Shown here: positions 19,895 through 28,035 of the stretch, one piece after another
Layout of the letters: each line of letters starts with the position of its first letter
Position numbering within the stretch: position 1 is the stretch's first letter
IMG/VR virus record: IMGVR_UViG_3300033141_003239
Coordinates: 1-41,950 of that record
Length of the DNA: 41,950 nt
Origin: a virus
Reading direction: 5' to 3' (one strand)
Program-made: the position numbers and the translations under genes
Notes under the pieces: generated by a model
Seen by the model: only the letters and a program-made list of their open reading frames with translations
Databases searched by the model: none
Told to the model about the DNA's origin: nothing

Positions 19895-19945
19895 CGGTTA
19901 TAAAGACAAATTTTAACCGTCCACAAGTGGTGGGCGGTTTTTTTA
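19895..19945 (+). terminator. Intrinsic terminator with competing antiterminator hairpin
   Basis: Terminator: AACCGTCCAC (19915-19924) / GTGGGCGGTT (19930-19939), then T7. Competing hairpin: CGGTTA (19895-19900) pairs with TAACCG (19914-19919), which takes the 5' arm of the terminator. The two are mutually exclusive, the layout of an attenuator controlling portal and capsid gene expression. Confidence 0.8.
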
Positions 19946-19982
19946 TTGCTTTAAAAATTTTTATACCAAAGGAGGCTTCATT

Positions 19983-20237
19983 ATGAGAAAAAGCTCATTA
20001 AATGTAATTGCTAAACGGATTGAAGAGGAAAGAGATAAGGTTGCTGAAGAAGCACAACATTTTAGAAATAAAATGGCAACCGCTGATAATGATAAAGATT
20101 TAGAGTTCTTCACACACGAATTTCAGATTAGAGATTGGGGATTAAGAATTTATGATGCAATGCAGGCAGGCGGCCCAGGAATGCCAGCCAATATTCCTGT
20201 CGCTTACGAAAAATTTGTGGATAAGTTTAAAAAATAA
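19983..20237 (+). CDS. Hypothetical protein before the portal gene
   Basis: AAAGGAGG precedes the ATG. The 84-residue protein is helical: NVIAKRIEEERDKVAEEAQHFRNKMATADN then IRDWGLRIYDAMQAGGPGMPANIPVAYEKFVDKF. It ends 2 nt before the portal start, so co-translation is likely. No family recognised. Confidence 0.68.
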   Translation: MRKSSLNVIAKRIEEERDKVAEEAQHFRNKMATADNDKDLEFFTHEFQIRDWGLRIYDAMQAGGPGMPANIPVAYEKFVDKFKK

Positions 20238-20239
20238 CA

Positions 20240-22273
20240 ATGGCAATTTATAAAGCGGCTGGTGGTTCTTCTGCCCCAGCAGGAACGAAAGAGGAACAGA
20301 AGCTGTTTGTAGAAGTACAGCGTCACTATTCAATGGCGCAGCAGGATTTGGATGCAAGAAGAGATGATTGGGATACTAAAGATGAATTGTTTAGAAGTTA
20401 TCTTGATGAAAGTAGTTGGCCTTATCGGGCATTAGTTTTTGACCCTCGCACCTTTACAGCAATTTTCGAGAAAACCTCTCGGTTATTGGGATCAAAACTT
20501 CGTGGAAAGATGATCCCAAGAGGGGGAGGGGCAACAATTCTGGGAGCGAAGATAAGAAATACTCTTTTAGAGATTCAATGGGATGAGGTTTCTCGAATTG
20601 GTGAGCCGATGTTGGCTCGTTGGGCAATGGCGGATATGAATGCTAGGAAGTATGGAGCGGCGTTTATTAGGGTGAACTGGCATTGGGAGCGCAGAAAAAT
20701 GGCTGTTAATAGAAGGGGGAAGAGAATTAAAAAAGGTGAGTTGCAGTATGTGGAGTATTTTAACGGTCCAACAATGCGGGTTTGGAATAACCGAGATGTT
20801 TTACATAATCCTTCTTATTCTACAATTAAAAACTGGATTCAGCTTAGGGATTATGTAACTTTCAGAGAATTAGAAGATGTTAATGATGCAGCTGCAGGCA
20901 AACCAATTTATAAAAATCTCCATATTTTGCGCAAGAAGATTGATGAAGAAGCGCAAACTGGCGGAGATTTAAGAGCTTCCAACTATGCTTCTCGGAATTT
21001 AAATATCAAAGGATTAACTGATTTCTTAGGACAAGATCCCTACAATAAAGTTATTGAGATAGTTACTGAATACCGTAATGATCGTTGGATTACTTTTGCT
21101 CCCAAGCATGGTGTGATTTTAAGAGATATTCCTAATCCTTATGATCACGCCCAGATTCCAGTGATTCTTCTGAAATATTATCCAATTGATGAGGATATTT
21201 ATGGCCTTTCTGAAATTGAACCAATTGAGAAACTTCAGAAGGCGATTAATGCTCTCATCTGTCAGTACCTTGACACAGTTAATACAGATTTGTATCCCCC
21301 ATTAATGGTTAACCCAGCGGGAGTAAGGATGCATACTTTGGAGTTTGGACCTGATAAGAAATGGTTGATGAATCAACCAGGAAAAGATGTGGTAAGAGTT
21401 GATACCTCAACAGCAGGGACAACTACTTTTGTGCAAACTTACTCTTTCTTGGTGGCGGCGATGATGAATGCTTTGGGAGAAAGTTCATTGGGGGTTTCCA
21501 ATATTGGAAGGTTCCAGAAAGAAAAAACTGCTACTGAGATTAGAGATTTGGCTTTACAACGGAACGCAAGAGATAACTATAATCAAATCTTTTTAGCGGA
21601 AGCCATTAAGAAACAGATGCAGTTGTGGGATTTGATGAATCGGCAGTTTCTCTTTTCTGATCCTAGACAAAAAGTTATTCCTTTACGGATTTCTGATACA
21701 GAAGCAATGGAGTATTTTGCTCAATCTAGAGCAGGAATGATTCATCCTACACCAGAAGATATTTTGGAAGCAAGCAGAACTGGAATAGAACCTTATCAAG
21801 GTTTTGAGTATCCAGTAATGCTGGAGGACGGCACAATTGTTCCTAAATTTGAGATGGATGAAAGCGGTGAGTTTGGCACGATTTATTTGGAAAGAGAAGA
21901 CTTTACTGGCAACTATGACTATGTACCCGATGTGCAGTCAATGAATATTGCTACAGACGAAATTGAGAAGCAAAAACTGCTTGAGTATTACGCGTTGGTA
22001 GAGAAGAGCGCAGGTTTGTTGGCAGAAGAAGGATGGAGACCAAAACTTAAAGATTTATTGGTTAAGATTGGTGAAAGATTAAAGGTAGTTTCTGATGCAG
22101 AGCAATTTTTTGAACAGATAAAACAACCAGCAAGTTTACCACCTGGTGGTGGAAGAGGAGGATTGCCAAATGCCATCAAAAAAGAAGAAAAAGAACCTGT
22201 CGCCCCAGGAACAGCAGGCCCTGGAGGTGAGCAGATCCCTGGTCCGCTTGAGCCAATCCAAAGGCTGGGTTAA
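20240..22273 (+). CDS. Portal protein
   Basis: This 677-residue protein is the size of portal proteins of podoviruses. It begins with a helical arm and a conserved-looking LFRSYLDESSWPYRALVFDPRTFTAIFEKTSRLLG, has an IYGLSEIEPIEKLQKAINALICQYLDTVNTDLYPPLMVNP stem/clip region, the ATEIRDLALQRNARDNYNQIFLAEAIKK helix, and a Pro/Gly-rich tail. It forms the dodecameric ring where DNA enters the head. Position after terminase and before scaffold and capsid is classic. The 3' 104 nt overlap the next gene. Confidence 0.85.
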   Translation: MAIYKAAGGSSAPAGTKEEQKLFVEVQRHYSMAQQDLDARRDDWDTKDELFRSYLDESSWPYRALVFDPRTFTAIFEKTSRLLGSKLRGKMIPRGGGATILGAKIRNTLLEIQWDEVSRIGEPMLARWAMADMNARKYGAAFIRVNWHWERRKMAVNRRGKRIKKGELQYVEYFNGPTMRVWNNRDVLHNPSYSTIKNWIQLRDYVTFRELEDVNDAAAGKPIYKNLHILRKKIDEEAQTGGDLRASNYASRNLNIKGLTDFLGQDPYNKVIEIVTEYRNDRWITFAPKHGVILRDIPNPYDHAQIPVILLKYYPIDEDIYGLSEIEPIEKLQKAINALICQYLDTVNTDLYPPLMVNPAGVRMHTLEFGPDKKWLMNQPGKDVVRVDTSTAGTTTFVQTYSFLVAAMMNALGESSLGVSNIGRFQKEKTATEIRDLALQRNARDNYNQIFLAEAIKKQMQLWDLMNRQFLFSDPRQKVIPLRISDTEAMEYFAQSRAGMIHPTPEDILEASRTGIEPYQGFEYPVMLEDGTIVPKFEMDESGEFGTIYLEREDFTGNYDYVPDVQSMNIATDEIEKQKLLEYYALVEKSAGLLAEEGWRPKLKDLLVKIGERLKVVSDAEQFFEQIKQPASLPPGGGRGGLPNAIKKEEKEPVAPGTAGPGGEQIPGPLEPIQRLG

Positions 22274-22493
22274 TGTCTTAAAACCATTCTTGGAAGAGAA
22301 ACTACACCATTCTTGGATTGATCCAAGAGAATGTAAAGATGAAAAAAAGTTTATGTGGCGTTATTTTCAAGGTTATTTCTTTGCTCAAGCGGTTAAAGAA
22401 ATTCTTGAGTTTGTTGACAGAGCAAAAGACGAATACAAAGCACTGGAGAAGAAAAGTAAAGGAGAGGTGGAGAAAGATAAATTTAGGATTTAA
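22170..22493 (+). CDS. Hypothetical protein overlapping the portal gene end
   Basis: AGAGGAGG about 10 nt before ATG 22170 sets the start; 107 residues. The front is Lys-rich and coded in the same DNA as the portal tail, in another frame. Then SLVRLSQSKGWVNVLKPFLEEKL and MWRYFQGYFFAQAVKEILEFV helices. It may be a head-assembly partner. Not recognised. Confidence 0.65.
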   Translation: MPSKKKKKNLSPQEQQALEVSRSLVRLSQSKGWVNVLKPFLEEKLHHSWIDPRECKDEKKFMWRYFQGYFFAQAVKEILEFVDRAKDEYKALEKKSKGEVEKDKFRI

Positions 22494-22506
22494 GGAGGTG
22501 AGATAA

Positions 22507-22722
22507 GTGCCTTGTAAGATTCAAATAAATCCAGTAAATGTGGCAGAAAAAGATCAGTCAGAGTACAGAAAAGAATTTGATTATGATGGCCAAAAATATA
22601 CCTTAGTGCCAAATCAAATCTTGACTGTTCCAGATGAAGTAGCCAGTGCTTGGACAGCTCATGATTCTGAGGTGGAAACCGTTGTTGATGAGAAGGTTCA
22701 AACAAGTGAACCTTGGGTATAA
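22507..22722 (+). CDS. Small virion-type protein
   Basis: GTG start after AAGGAGGTGAGATAA. The 71-residue product has KEFDYDGQKYTLVPNQILTVPDEVASAWTAHDSEVE, a beta-rich domain common in small phage head-region proteins, and an acidic tail. The next ribosome site directly follows. Role unknown. Confidence 0.62.
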   Translation: MPCKIQINPVNVAEKDQSEYRKEFDYDGQKYTLVPNQILTVPDEVASAWTAHDSEVETVVDEKVQTSEPWV

Positions 22723-22733
22723 AGGAGGTGAAT

Positions 22734-22934
22734 ATGGCTAAAAGGAAAACTAAAAAATATAAAGTTAAAGGCAAGTTGGGAACTGGAGGACGGTTTAAGA
22801 GATTGGTCAAAACTTTAAGAAAGAGAGGAGCAAAAAGCCCGAAAGCATTAGCAGCTTGGATTGGTAGAAAAAAATATGGAAAAAAACGAATGACAAAGCT
22901 AGCTGCAAAAGGTAGAAAAAAAAGGAGAAAGTAA
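22734..22934 (+). CDS. Basic protein of the portal-scaffold region
   Basis: AAAGGAGGTG precedes ATG 22734. The 66-residue protein has KGKLGTGGRFKRLVKTLRKRGAKSPKALAAWIGRKKYGKKRM, a pattern I recall from many phages next to head genes (GTGGRFxxLxxxLxxxGxxxPxALAAxIGRKKYG). Very basic, so it may bind DNA or scaffold. Stop overlaps next start (TAATG). Confidence 0.7.
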   Translation: MAKRKTKKYKVKGKLGTGGRFKRLVKTLRKRGAKSPKALAAWIGRKKYGKKRMTKLAAKGRKKRRK

Positions 22935-23095
22935 TGCCGTTTAGAAGTGAAAAACAACGCAGATTCTTATGGAAGTTTCATCCCGATATTGCAAGGAGGT
23001 GGACAAAGAAATATGGAAGCAAGATCGTCCGTAAAAAGCGAAAAACCAAACGGCGAAAGAAAACTCGAAAATCTACCAGAAAGCGAAGATCGTAA
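22934..23095 (+). CDS. Small basic phage protein (53 residues)
   Basis: TAATG overlap with the previous gene. MPFRSEKQRRFLWKFHPDIA then RRWTKKYG is a motif common to tiny phage head-region proteins. The C-terminal 25 residues are nearly all K/R/T. Perhaps nucleic-acid-binding. It overlaps the next gene in another frame. Confidence 0.68.
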   Translation: MPFRSEKQRRFLWKFHPDIARRWTKKYGSKIVRKKRKTKRRKKTRKSTRKRRS

Positions 23096-23276
23096 ATTTT
23101 GGAAGGGTGATACTCAAATTATTCGTCTACAGAAGGCAAAGAGATGTAAACATGAGTTTGAAAGATTAAATGGAATTGAAGTGAGATGTAAAAAATGCCA
23201 TATGGGTTATCGCTTAGGACCAGAGTTTAGTTTGCAAGACGGGCATATCTACTATAAATCAAAAAAGTTGATTTAG
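23013..23276 (+). CDS. Small zinc-finger-like protein
   Basis: ATG 23013 has AAGGAGGT 12 nt upstream inside the previous gene; 87 residues, overlapping that gene by 83 nt. The C-terminal part RCKHEFERLNGIEVRCKKCHMGYRL has C-x-H ... C-x2-C-H and ends in GHIYYKSKKLI. Similar single-finger proteins occur next to phage scaffold genes. An upstream in-frame ATG (22947) lacks a ribosome site. Confidence 0.62.
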   Translation: MEARSSVKSEKPNGERKLENLPESEDRKFWKGDTQIIRLQKAKRCKHEFERLNGIEVRCKKCHMGYRLGPEFSLQDGHIYYKSKKLI

Positions 23277-23286
23277 AGCAATATGC

Positions 23287-23310
23287 CCGCCTCGCCAGCG
23301 TATCAGGCGG
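23287..23310 (+). other. Stem-loop before the scaffold gene
   Basis: CCGCCT (23287-23292) / AGGCGG (23305-23310), 12-nt loop, followed by AAAGGAGG. TATGCCCGCCT just before it also occurs at 10482-10492 in the structured RNA. Could be a processing or stabilising hairpin. Confidence 0.45.
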
Positions 23311-23326
23311 TAAGAAAGGAGGATTT

Positions 23327-24136
23327 ATGGCAGATATTAAAAAGGCGGCAACAACTCCTGAGAGTGCAGAAACTCAGAAATCTGTCTCGCCAACAGAAAA
23401 ACAAAAAACGCCTGCATCCGCGGAAGTTACACAGAAATCTGTGAAGACTGAAGCGAAAGCAGAAGTGCCTCAAGAAGGCTTGGCAGAAAAAACTCAACGG
23501 CGAATCCGTGAGTTTCAAAAAAAACTTAATGAGAAAGATCGGATGATTGATGATCTGTCTCGTCAAATAGCCGAACTTAGAACTGGAGGGCTTCCTAAAG
23601 AAGAGGTGCCCAATGTAGAGGATTATATTGATCCTCAAACAGGCATGGTGGATATTGACGGCTTGAATAAAGCTGTTAAAACAGCTTACACCCTTGCCAA
23701 ACAAGCCCAACAGCAAGTTCAAGGCTATATTCAGACTCAACAAGAGCGAGAAGCCTATACGGCACATCCAGAGCTTAATCCAGATGCAGAAAATTTTGAT
23801 AAGGAGTTGCATAGGATTACGCGTGCTATTTTGAATGATTCAATGTGGGCGCCAGAAGATTATGGTGGCCGACCATTGACCTTCAAAGAAGCAGCGGATC
23901 TCGCTAAACAAATGAGTCCTAAAGAAAAGAAGAAAGTTGAAGAGCAAGCCAAGAAAGAGGCATTTGAACAAGTCTCTAGAAGAGAAGCAGCTAGTCTTGA
24001 AGCAACAGGTACGCCTGGAAGACGAGGAGCCATCCAGTCTGATGAAGAACTGGAGGTGCTTAGAAGAAGAACTCGTGAGGGCGACCTAAGTGCAATTGCG
24101 GCAAGACTAAAAAATATACCATTGGAAGAAAAGTAG
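23327..24136 (+). CDS. Scaffolding protein
   Basis: The 269-residue protein lies directly before the capsid gene, with AAAGGAGG upstream. Composition is typical of scaffolds: Ala/Thr/Glu/Lys-rich disordered front (1-50), coiled coil KTQRRIREFQKKLNEKDRMIDDLSRQIAELR (about 55-85), a second helical part with YTLAKQAQQQVQGYIQTQQERE, and a charged C-terminus (EVLRRRTREGDLSAIAARLKNIPLEEK) of the sort that contacts the capsid protein. It would guide procapsid assembly and leave before packaging. Confidence 0.8.
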   Translation: MADIKKAATTPESAETQKSVSPTEKQKTPASAEVTQKSVKTEAKAEVPQEGLAEKTQRRIREFQKKLNEKDRMIDDLSRQIAELRTGGLPKEEVPNVEDYIDPQTGMVDIDGLNKAVKTAYTLAKQAQQQVQGYIQTQQEREAYTAHPELNPDAENFDKELHRITRAILNDSMWAPEDYGGRPLTFKEAADLAKQMSPKEKKKVEEQAKKEAFEQVSRREAASLEATGTPGRRGAIQSDEELEVLRRRTREGDLSAIAARLKNIPLEEK

Positions 24137-24155
24137 AAGGAGGTGAAAAAGATAC

Positions 24156-25768
24156 ATGGCATACGGTCTTATGACCTGAATTTTGGGTCATAACCTGGCT
24201 ATATGCGGGAACACTCTAAAGCACCAACTACTGATTAGGTAAGAATGGAGGTGATAAGAATGAGCAATCCGCAGGAAAGACAGCACTTTTACATTGGATA
24301 CCTCTTAGGAATATTAGATGCCGATGGTTCATTCCAACTAGGGAAGGACGGCAAGGGACACTATATTCCTGAGATAACAATTGCAAACACTAATAATTCT
24401 ATTATCGAGAAGATAATAGAAGCACTAAAGTTTCTAGGACTTACAGGATATGTTTGGACGGCAAAAAGAAAAAGAAAACGGTGGAAACCAGTTCATAGAG
24501 TTGTAATAAAAGGAATAAAAAGAGTTGCCAGAACATTAGAGCTTTTAAATAATTACAATTTTGGAAAGAAAGATAGAGCTTTAGTGCTTAAAGAGTTTTG
24601 CGATTATAGATTATCAATTCCTCATAAAAAAAAGTATTTAAACATAATTTATAGAGTTAGGAATAAAGATAGAATATATGGGGAAAAGGAAGATGAGTTT
24701 AAAAGGCGATTAACCTTGTTAAATATGGCTGGTATCCGACCCAATACAAATATGAGTGCTGTATCCTCAGAGACTATACGCCAGGCTTCCAAGATGGAAG
24801 AAGATATAGTCCGAGCTTACACGAAAGTGTAAGAGCTAGGCAGAAATGACCTAGCCCCCAATAAAGGGAGTAACAAAACTGATCAGGATGCTGTTCGTAG
24901 GGAAGACTTGATTGATGTCATTGGGGATGTCTCACCAGATGACAATCCTTTAATGACAATGCTCAAGACGACCAAAGCAACTGGTACCTATCATGAATGG
25001 ACTGAGGAATATATTGCGAGACCAACCTCTGTTACCTATGCAGCGGAGGGTGCAGCCGCTACTTACAGCGACTTAACTCAACCAGTGCGCAGAGGGAATA
25101 TCACCAATATTATTACCGAAACATTCAGGGTATCAGGAACTGAGCGAGCAGTATCCATAGCTGGTATGGGAGATCCGTATAGCTACCAGCAAGCAAAAGC
25201 CTTGCGTCGTTGGAAAAACAAAGCAGAGTTTACCATTCTTCGAGGAGCAAAAGCATCAGGTTCATCTGGTGTAGCTCGTGAGATGGATGGAATAACTTCT
25301 GTTATTACCACGATTGCAACTGCTCGGAACTCTGGGACTTCTCTCTCAGAGAATGAGTTCAACGGCTTTGCTGAGGATTCTTGGAAACAAGGTGGCAACG
25401 ACAATGTCTTTGATTTGGTTTTGGTTCCTGGTGGTTTGAAGAGGAAAATTTCCTCCTTCACTGCAGGATCAACCAGATATGTTGATGCTACCGACAAGAA
25501 GCTGGTAAGACCAGTAATGGTTTATGAATCCGACTTTGGAGTTCATAGAATTATGGCACACCACGATCTGCCTGATGCTAATGGAACTTCTCAGTTGGTA
25601 GCCATTAAAGAGGATCTCTACAGAATTGCCTATCTGAGACCACCTAAAGCAGAAAAACTAGCTAAAGATGGAGACCGTGACAACGGTCAAATCGTTGGCG
25701 AGTTTACTCTTGAGTGGTTGTCAGAAAGGACTTCTGTCTTAGCAGCTGGCTATAACAAGAACGGATAA
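24156..25768 (+). CDS. Major capsid protein (DUF5309/SU10-like), split by a group I intron
   Basis: Exon 1 is 24156-24177 (ATG after AAGGAGGTGAAAAAG; MAYGLMT plus one base) and exon 2 starts at about 24867, giving 307 residues. Exon 2 reads SNKTDQDAVRREDLIDVIGDVSPDDNPLMTML then TYHEW, the front of the DUF5309 capsid family, followed by GTERAVSIAGMGDPYSYQQAKALRRWKNKAEFTILRG and GEFTLEWLSERTSVLAAGYNKNG at the end. It builds the HK97-fold head. Without splicing, exon 1 hits a stop at 24178 (TGA spanning the splice site). Confidence 0.88.
24178..24866 (+). mobile_element. Group I intron in the capsid gene
   Basis: P1: exon TTATGACCT pairs with internal guide GGGTCATAA, with a U-G pair at the 5' splice site (24177/24178). 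P4/P-Q region: ATGCGGGAACACTCTAAAGC. P7: GACTATA pairs with TATAGTC in AGATATAGTCC; P8 TTCC/GGAA between. P9: CTTACAC-GAAA-GTGTAAG with a GNRA loop; then GCTAGG/CCTAGC. Length about 689 nt. The 3' end is set at G24866 because only that keeps the capsid frame; neighbouring G residues are possible only if the 5' site also shifts. Confidence 0.9.
24260..24832 (+). CDS. LAGLIDADG homing endonuclease of the intron
   Basis: GGAGGTG before ATG 24260 sets the start (190 residues). One LAGLIDADG motif is clear: YIGYLLGILDADGSF near the front; a single motif suggests it acts as a homodimer. The rest has IANTNNSIIEKIIEALKFLG and KDRALVLKEFCDYR. It would cut intron-less capsid genes to spread the intron. 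Its 3' end runs through P8, P7 and part of P9, so the last ~25 codons share DNA with the ribozyme core. Confidence 0.9.
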   Translation: MSNPQERQHFYIGYLLGILDADGSFQLGKDGKGHYIPEITIANTNNSIIEKIIEALKFLGLTGYVWTAKRKRKRWKPVHRVVIKGIKRVARTLELLNNYNFGKKDRALVLKEFCDYRLSIPHKKKYLNIIYRVRNKDRIYGEKEDEFKRRLTLLNMAGIRPNTNMSAVSSETIRQASKMEEDIVRAYTKV

Positions 25769-25805
25769 GTAGGTCTGTAAGAAAGATGCGGCGCGACGGA
25801 TGGGC

Positions 25806-25837
25806 TGGTTGGACCATCTTCCGCGAGAAACCAACCA
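25806..25837 (+). other. Stem-loop after the capsid gene
   Basis: TGGTTGG (25806-25812) / CCAACCA (25831-25837), perfect 7-bp arms, 18-nt loop, 7 nt before the next ATG, which has no Shine-Dalgarno. No U-tract. May tune expression of downstream genes relative to capsid. Confidence 0.5.
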
Positions 25838-25843
25838 TTAAAA

Positions 25844-26266
25844 ATGGGGATACTGACACGAGATTCAGTTACAGGAAAAATAAGAGATGCTGACCACTTA
25901 GCGGCGGCTACAAAGATTATTATGGCTTCAAAAGTTAAACCATGGTGGGAAGTAATCAATATGGTTGTCTCCCTTTATAAAAAACTTTATCCCGCCGAGT
26001 ATCGGCAGTTTGTCAAGATAAATCGAGAATTGATGAAGACAAGAGGAACGGCTACTGGTAGAGGAAAAAATCAAGACGAAGAACATTGGCACAAGCAGTC
26101 TGAGGTGCGTTATCTTCTTAATCTTCCACAAAAACTTATTAGAATGATCCGTTGTGTCTATCCTTTGCCTGATGAGAGAAACAAACCATATCTTAAGTTT
26201 GATCGCAAATTCTATAGAAAGTTTGCCAGGTATCATCCTGAGTTTCGTATACCAGAGAAGATATGA
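25844..26266 (+). CDS. Hypothetical protein after the capsid gene
   Basis: 140 residues from ATG 25844, with no ribosome site but a hairpin just upstream. Contains KPWWEVINMVVSLYKKLYPAEYRQFVKINRELMKTR, LLNLPQKLIRMIRCVYP, KFDRKFYRKFARYHPEFRIPEKI. From memory similar proteins follow DUF5309 capsid genes in phages; function unknown. Overlaps the glycosyltransferase gene by ATGA. Confidence 0.68.
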   Translation: MGILTRDSVTGKIRDADHLAAATKIIMASKVKPWWEVINMVVSLYKKLYPAEYRQFVKINRELMKTRGTATGRGKNQDEEHWHKQSEVRYLLNLPQKLIRMIRCVYPLPDERNKPYLKFDRKFYRKFARYHPEFRIPEKI

Positions 26267-28035
26267 AAAAACCAAAAATCGCTTTATCAATGATTGTTAA
26301 AAATGATTCGGAAGCTGGAAATTTAAGGAGATGTCTTCGTTCGATTGCTCCTTATGTAGATGGTATTTTTATTACTACAACTGCTCTTCCAAATAAAGAA
26401 ATAAAAAAGATTTGCAAGGAAGTTAATGCTCATCATAGTTTTTTCAAATGGCGAAAAGATTTCTCCGCGGCAAGAAATTTCAATATTAATCAAATTCCTA
26501 AAAAAGAATATTCATGGTTTTTCTGGTGTGATGCTGATGATTATATCTTGGGCGGAGAGAATCTGCATAATTTAGCACAAATTGGAGAAGAAAGAGGAAT
26601 TGAAGCATTTTTCTTCAACTATGTATATGCTTTGGATGAGGTTGGAATTCAACATTTTCTAAAAACAGGAAAAGTTTTACCAGATCATATTTTAATTGAG
26701 CATTTGCGGGAACGGTTGTTGAGGAATAATGGTGTATATAAATGGATTGCTCCTATTCATGAAACTTTAATTGAACAAAGACCGACAAAAAAAGTTGATG
26801 ATCCTTCAGTTCAGGTTGTCCATTTAAATTCTCCAGAAAGAATGAAAGAAGCAATTTTTAGAAATGTGGATATTCTTGAAACTCAGCTAAAATCTCAAGG
26901 AAAAAGAAGAGATCCAAGAACTGTCTATTACTTGGGCAAAGCTTATTTTGACCTACGGGGAGAGGATGAAAAATATTTAATAAAAGCTTTTGATCTTTTT
27001 AAAGAATATCTTAAAACTTCTGGTTGGAATGAAGAGAGAGCGCAGGCATGGGAATATATGGCGGAGATTTACAATATCTATAAAAAATTTGATAAAGCTG
27101 AAAAATGCCTTTTATCTGCTCTTTCAGAGACTCCAGTTTTTACTACTACTTATGTTGCTTTGGCAAGTCTTTATATGCGTCAAGGAAAATGGGATCAAGC
27201 CCTTCATTGGTTAAAACTCAGTGTCTATGTCCCTATGCCGAAAACCACTTTGGTAGTTAATCCAAGAGATATTATCACTCATTCTTATGAAGTGGCTTTT
27301 AATTGTTTTCTTCATAAAAAAGAATGGGATAAAGCTTATCAGGCAATGCAACAACTAGCAAAGTATTTTCCTAATGAACCATCTGTCCAAGAAAGACTTC
27401 AATGGATTACCAACATAGTAAAAGAAAGAGATGCTCTTAAATACTTCATTAAACTTGCTGATTATTTGCGGCAAACAGGAGAAAACGATAAACTTCTTCC
27501 GCTTTTGTCAGCTACTCCAAAAAATATTGAGAATAATCAACTGGTTAGCAATCTCAGAAATGAAGTGCTACCTCCTAAAGTCTGGAAAAAGAATGAAATT
27601 GCTATCTTTTGTGGACCTGGCTTTGAATGTTGGGATCCGACTTCTATTAAAAAAGGAATTGGAGGATCAGAGGAGGCAGTTATTTACCTTTCTCAAGCTT
27701 TAACAAAACTAGGTTGGAAAGTAACGGTTTTTGGCGATCCAATTAAAGAAGGAGTATATGATGGAGTCAAGTATTTACATTATTTTAAGTGTAATTTTTT
27801 GAAAGACAAATTTAATATTTTCATTGTTTGGCGAGCGATTGGAAATGTTGATCCAGTAAGAAGAGCAAGGGCAATTTTTGTTGATATGCATGATGTCCCT
27901 AATCCTTTGGAGTTTACTAAAGAGAGAGTTAAAAAAGTTAAAAAAATTTTTGTTAAATCTAGGTATCATCGCAATTTTTTACCAGATATTCCTGATGAAA
28001 AATTTGCGATTGTACCCAATGGAATTGTGATATGA
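26263..28035 (+). CDS. Multi-domain glycosyltransferase (GT2 + TPR + GT4 N-terminal half)
   Basis: 590 residues in three parts. Residues 1-200: GT2-type transferase (IALSMIVKNDSEAGNLRRCLRSI, DxD motif D90-A-D92-D93 in WCDADDYI). Residues about 205-420: TPR-like helical repeats (VYYLGKAYFDL, AWEYMAEIYNIYKKFDKAEKCLLSAL, VALASLYMRQGKWDQALHWLK). Residues about 445-590: N-terminal Rossmann half of a GT4 enzyme with GIGGSEEAVIYLSQALTKLGWKVTVFG, ending NGIVI. The other GT4 half is the next gene, started by ATGA overlap. It begins the glycosylation cassette inserted between capsid and neck genes. Confidence 0.85.
   Translation: MKKPKIALSMIVKNDSEAGNLRRCLRSIAPYVDGIFITTTALPNKEIKKICKEVNAHHSFFKWRKDFSAARNFNINQIPKKEYSWFFWCDADDYILGGENLHNLAQIGEERGIEAFFFNYVYALDEVGIQHFLKTGKVLPDHILIEHLRERLLRNNGVYKWIAPIHETLIEQRPTKKVDDPSVQVVHLNSPERMKEAIFRNVDILETQLKSQGKRRDPRTVYYLGKAYFDLRGEDEKYLIKAFDLFKEYLKTSGWNEERAQAWEYMAEIYNIYKKFDKAEKCLLSALSETPVFTTTYVALASLYMRQGKWDQALHWLKLSVYVPMPKTTLVVNPRDIITHSYEVAFNCFLHKKEWDKAYQAMQQLAKYFPNEPSVQERLQWITNIVKERDALKYFIKLADYLRQTGENDKLLPLLSATPKNIENNQLVSNLRNEVLPPKVWKKNEIAIFCGPGFECWDPTSIKKGIGGSEEAVIYLSQALTKLGWKVTVFGDPIKEGVYDGVKYLHYFKCNFLKDKFNIFIVWRAIGNVDPVRRARAIFVDMHDVPNPLEFTKERVKKVKKIFVKSRYHRNFLPDIPDEKFAIVPNGIVI

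Noticed and set aside
19676-19926. Pro/Ala/Arg-rich minus-strand frames over the pentamer array
   Set aside because: They are translations of the GGCNN repeat complement, out of step with any gene and without ribosome sites.
22490-23812. Long minus-strand frames opposite the portal-scaffold genes
   Set aside because: They lie opposite well-supported plus-strand genes, have Phe/Leu/Ser-rich complement composition and no start signals.
24908-25768. Capsid protein starting at the TTG at 24908
   Set aside because: The frame extends upstream to AAC AAA ACT GAT CAG and the first exon at 24156 has a strong ribosome site; the gap is a group I intron.
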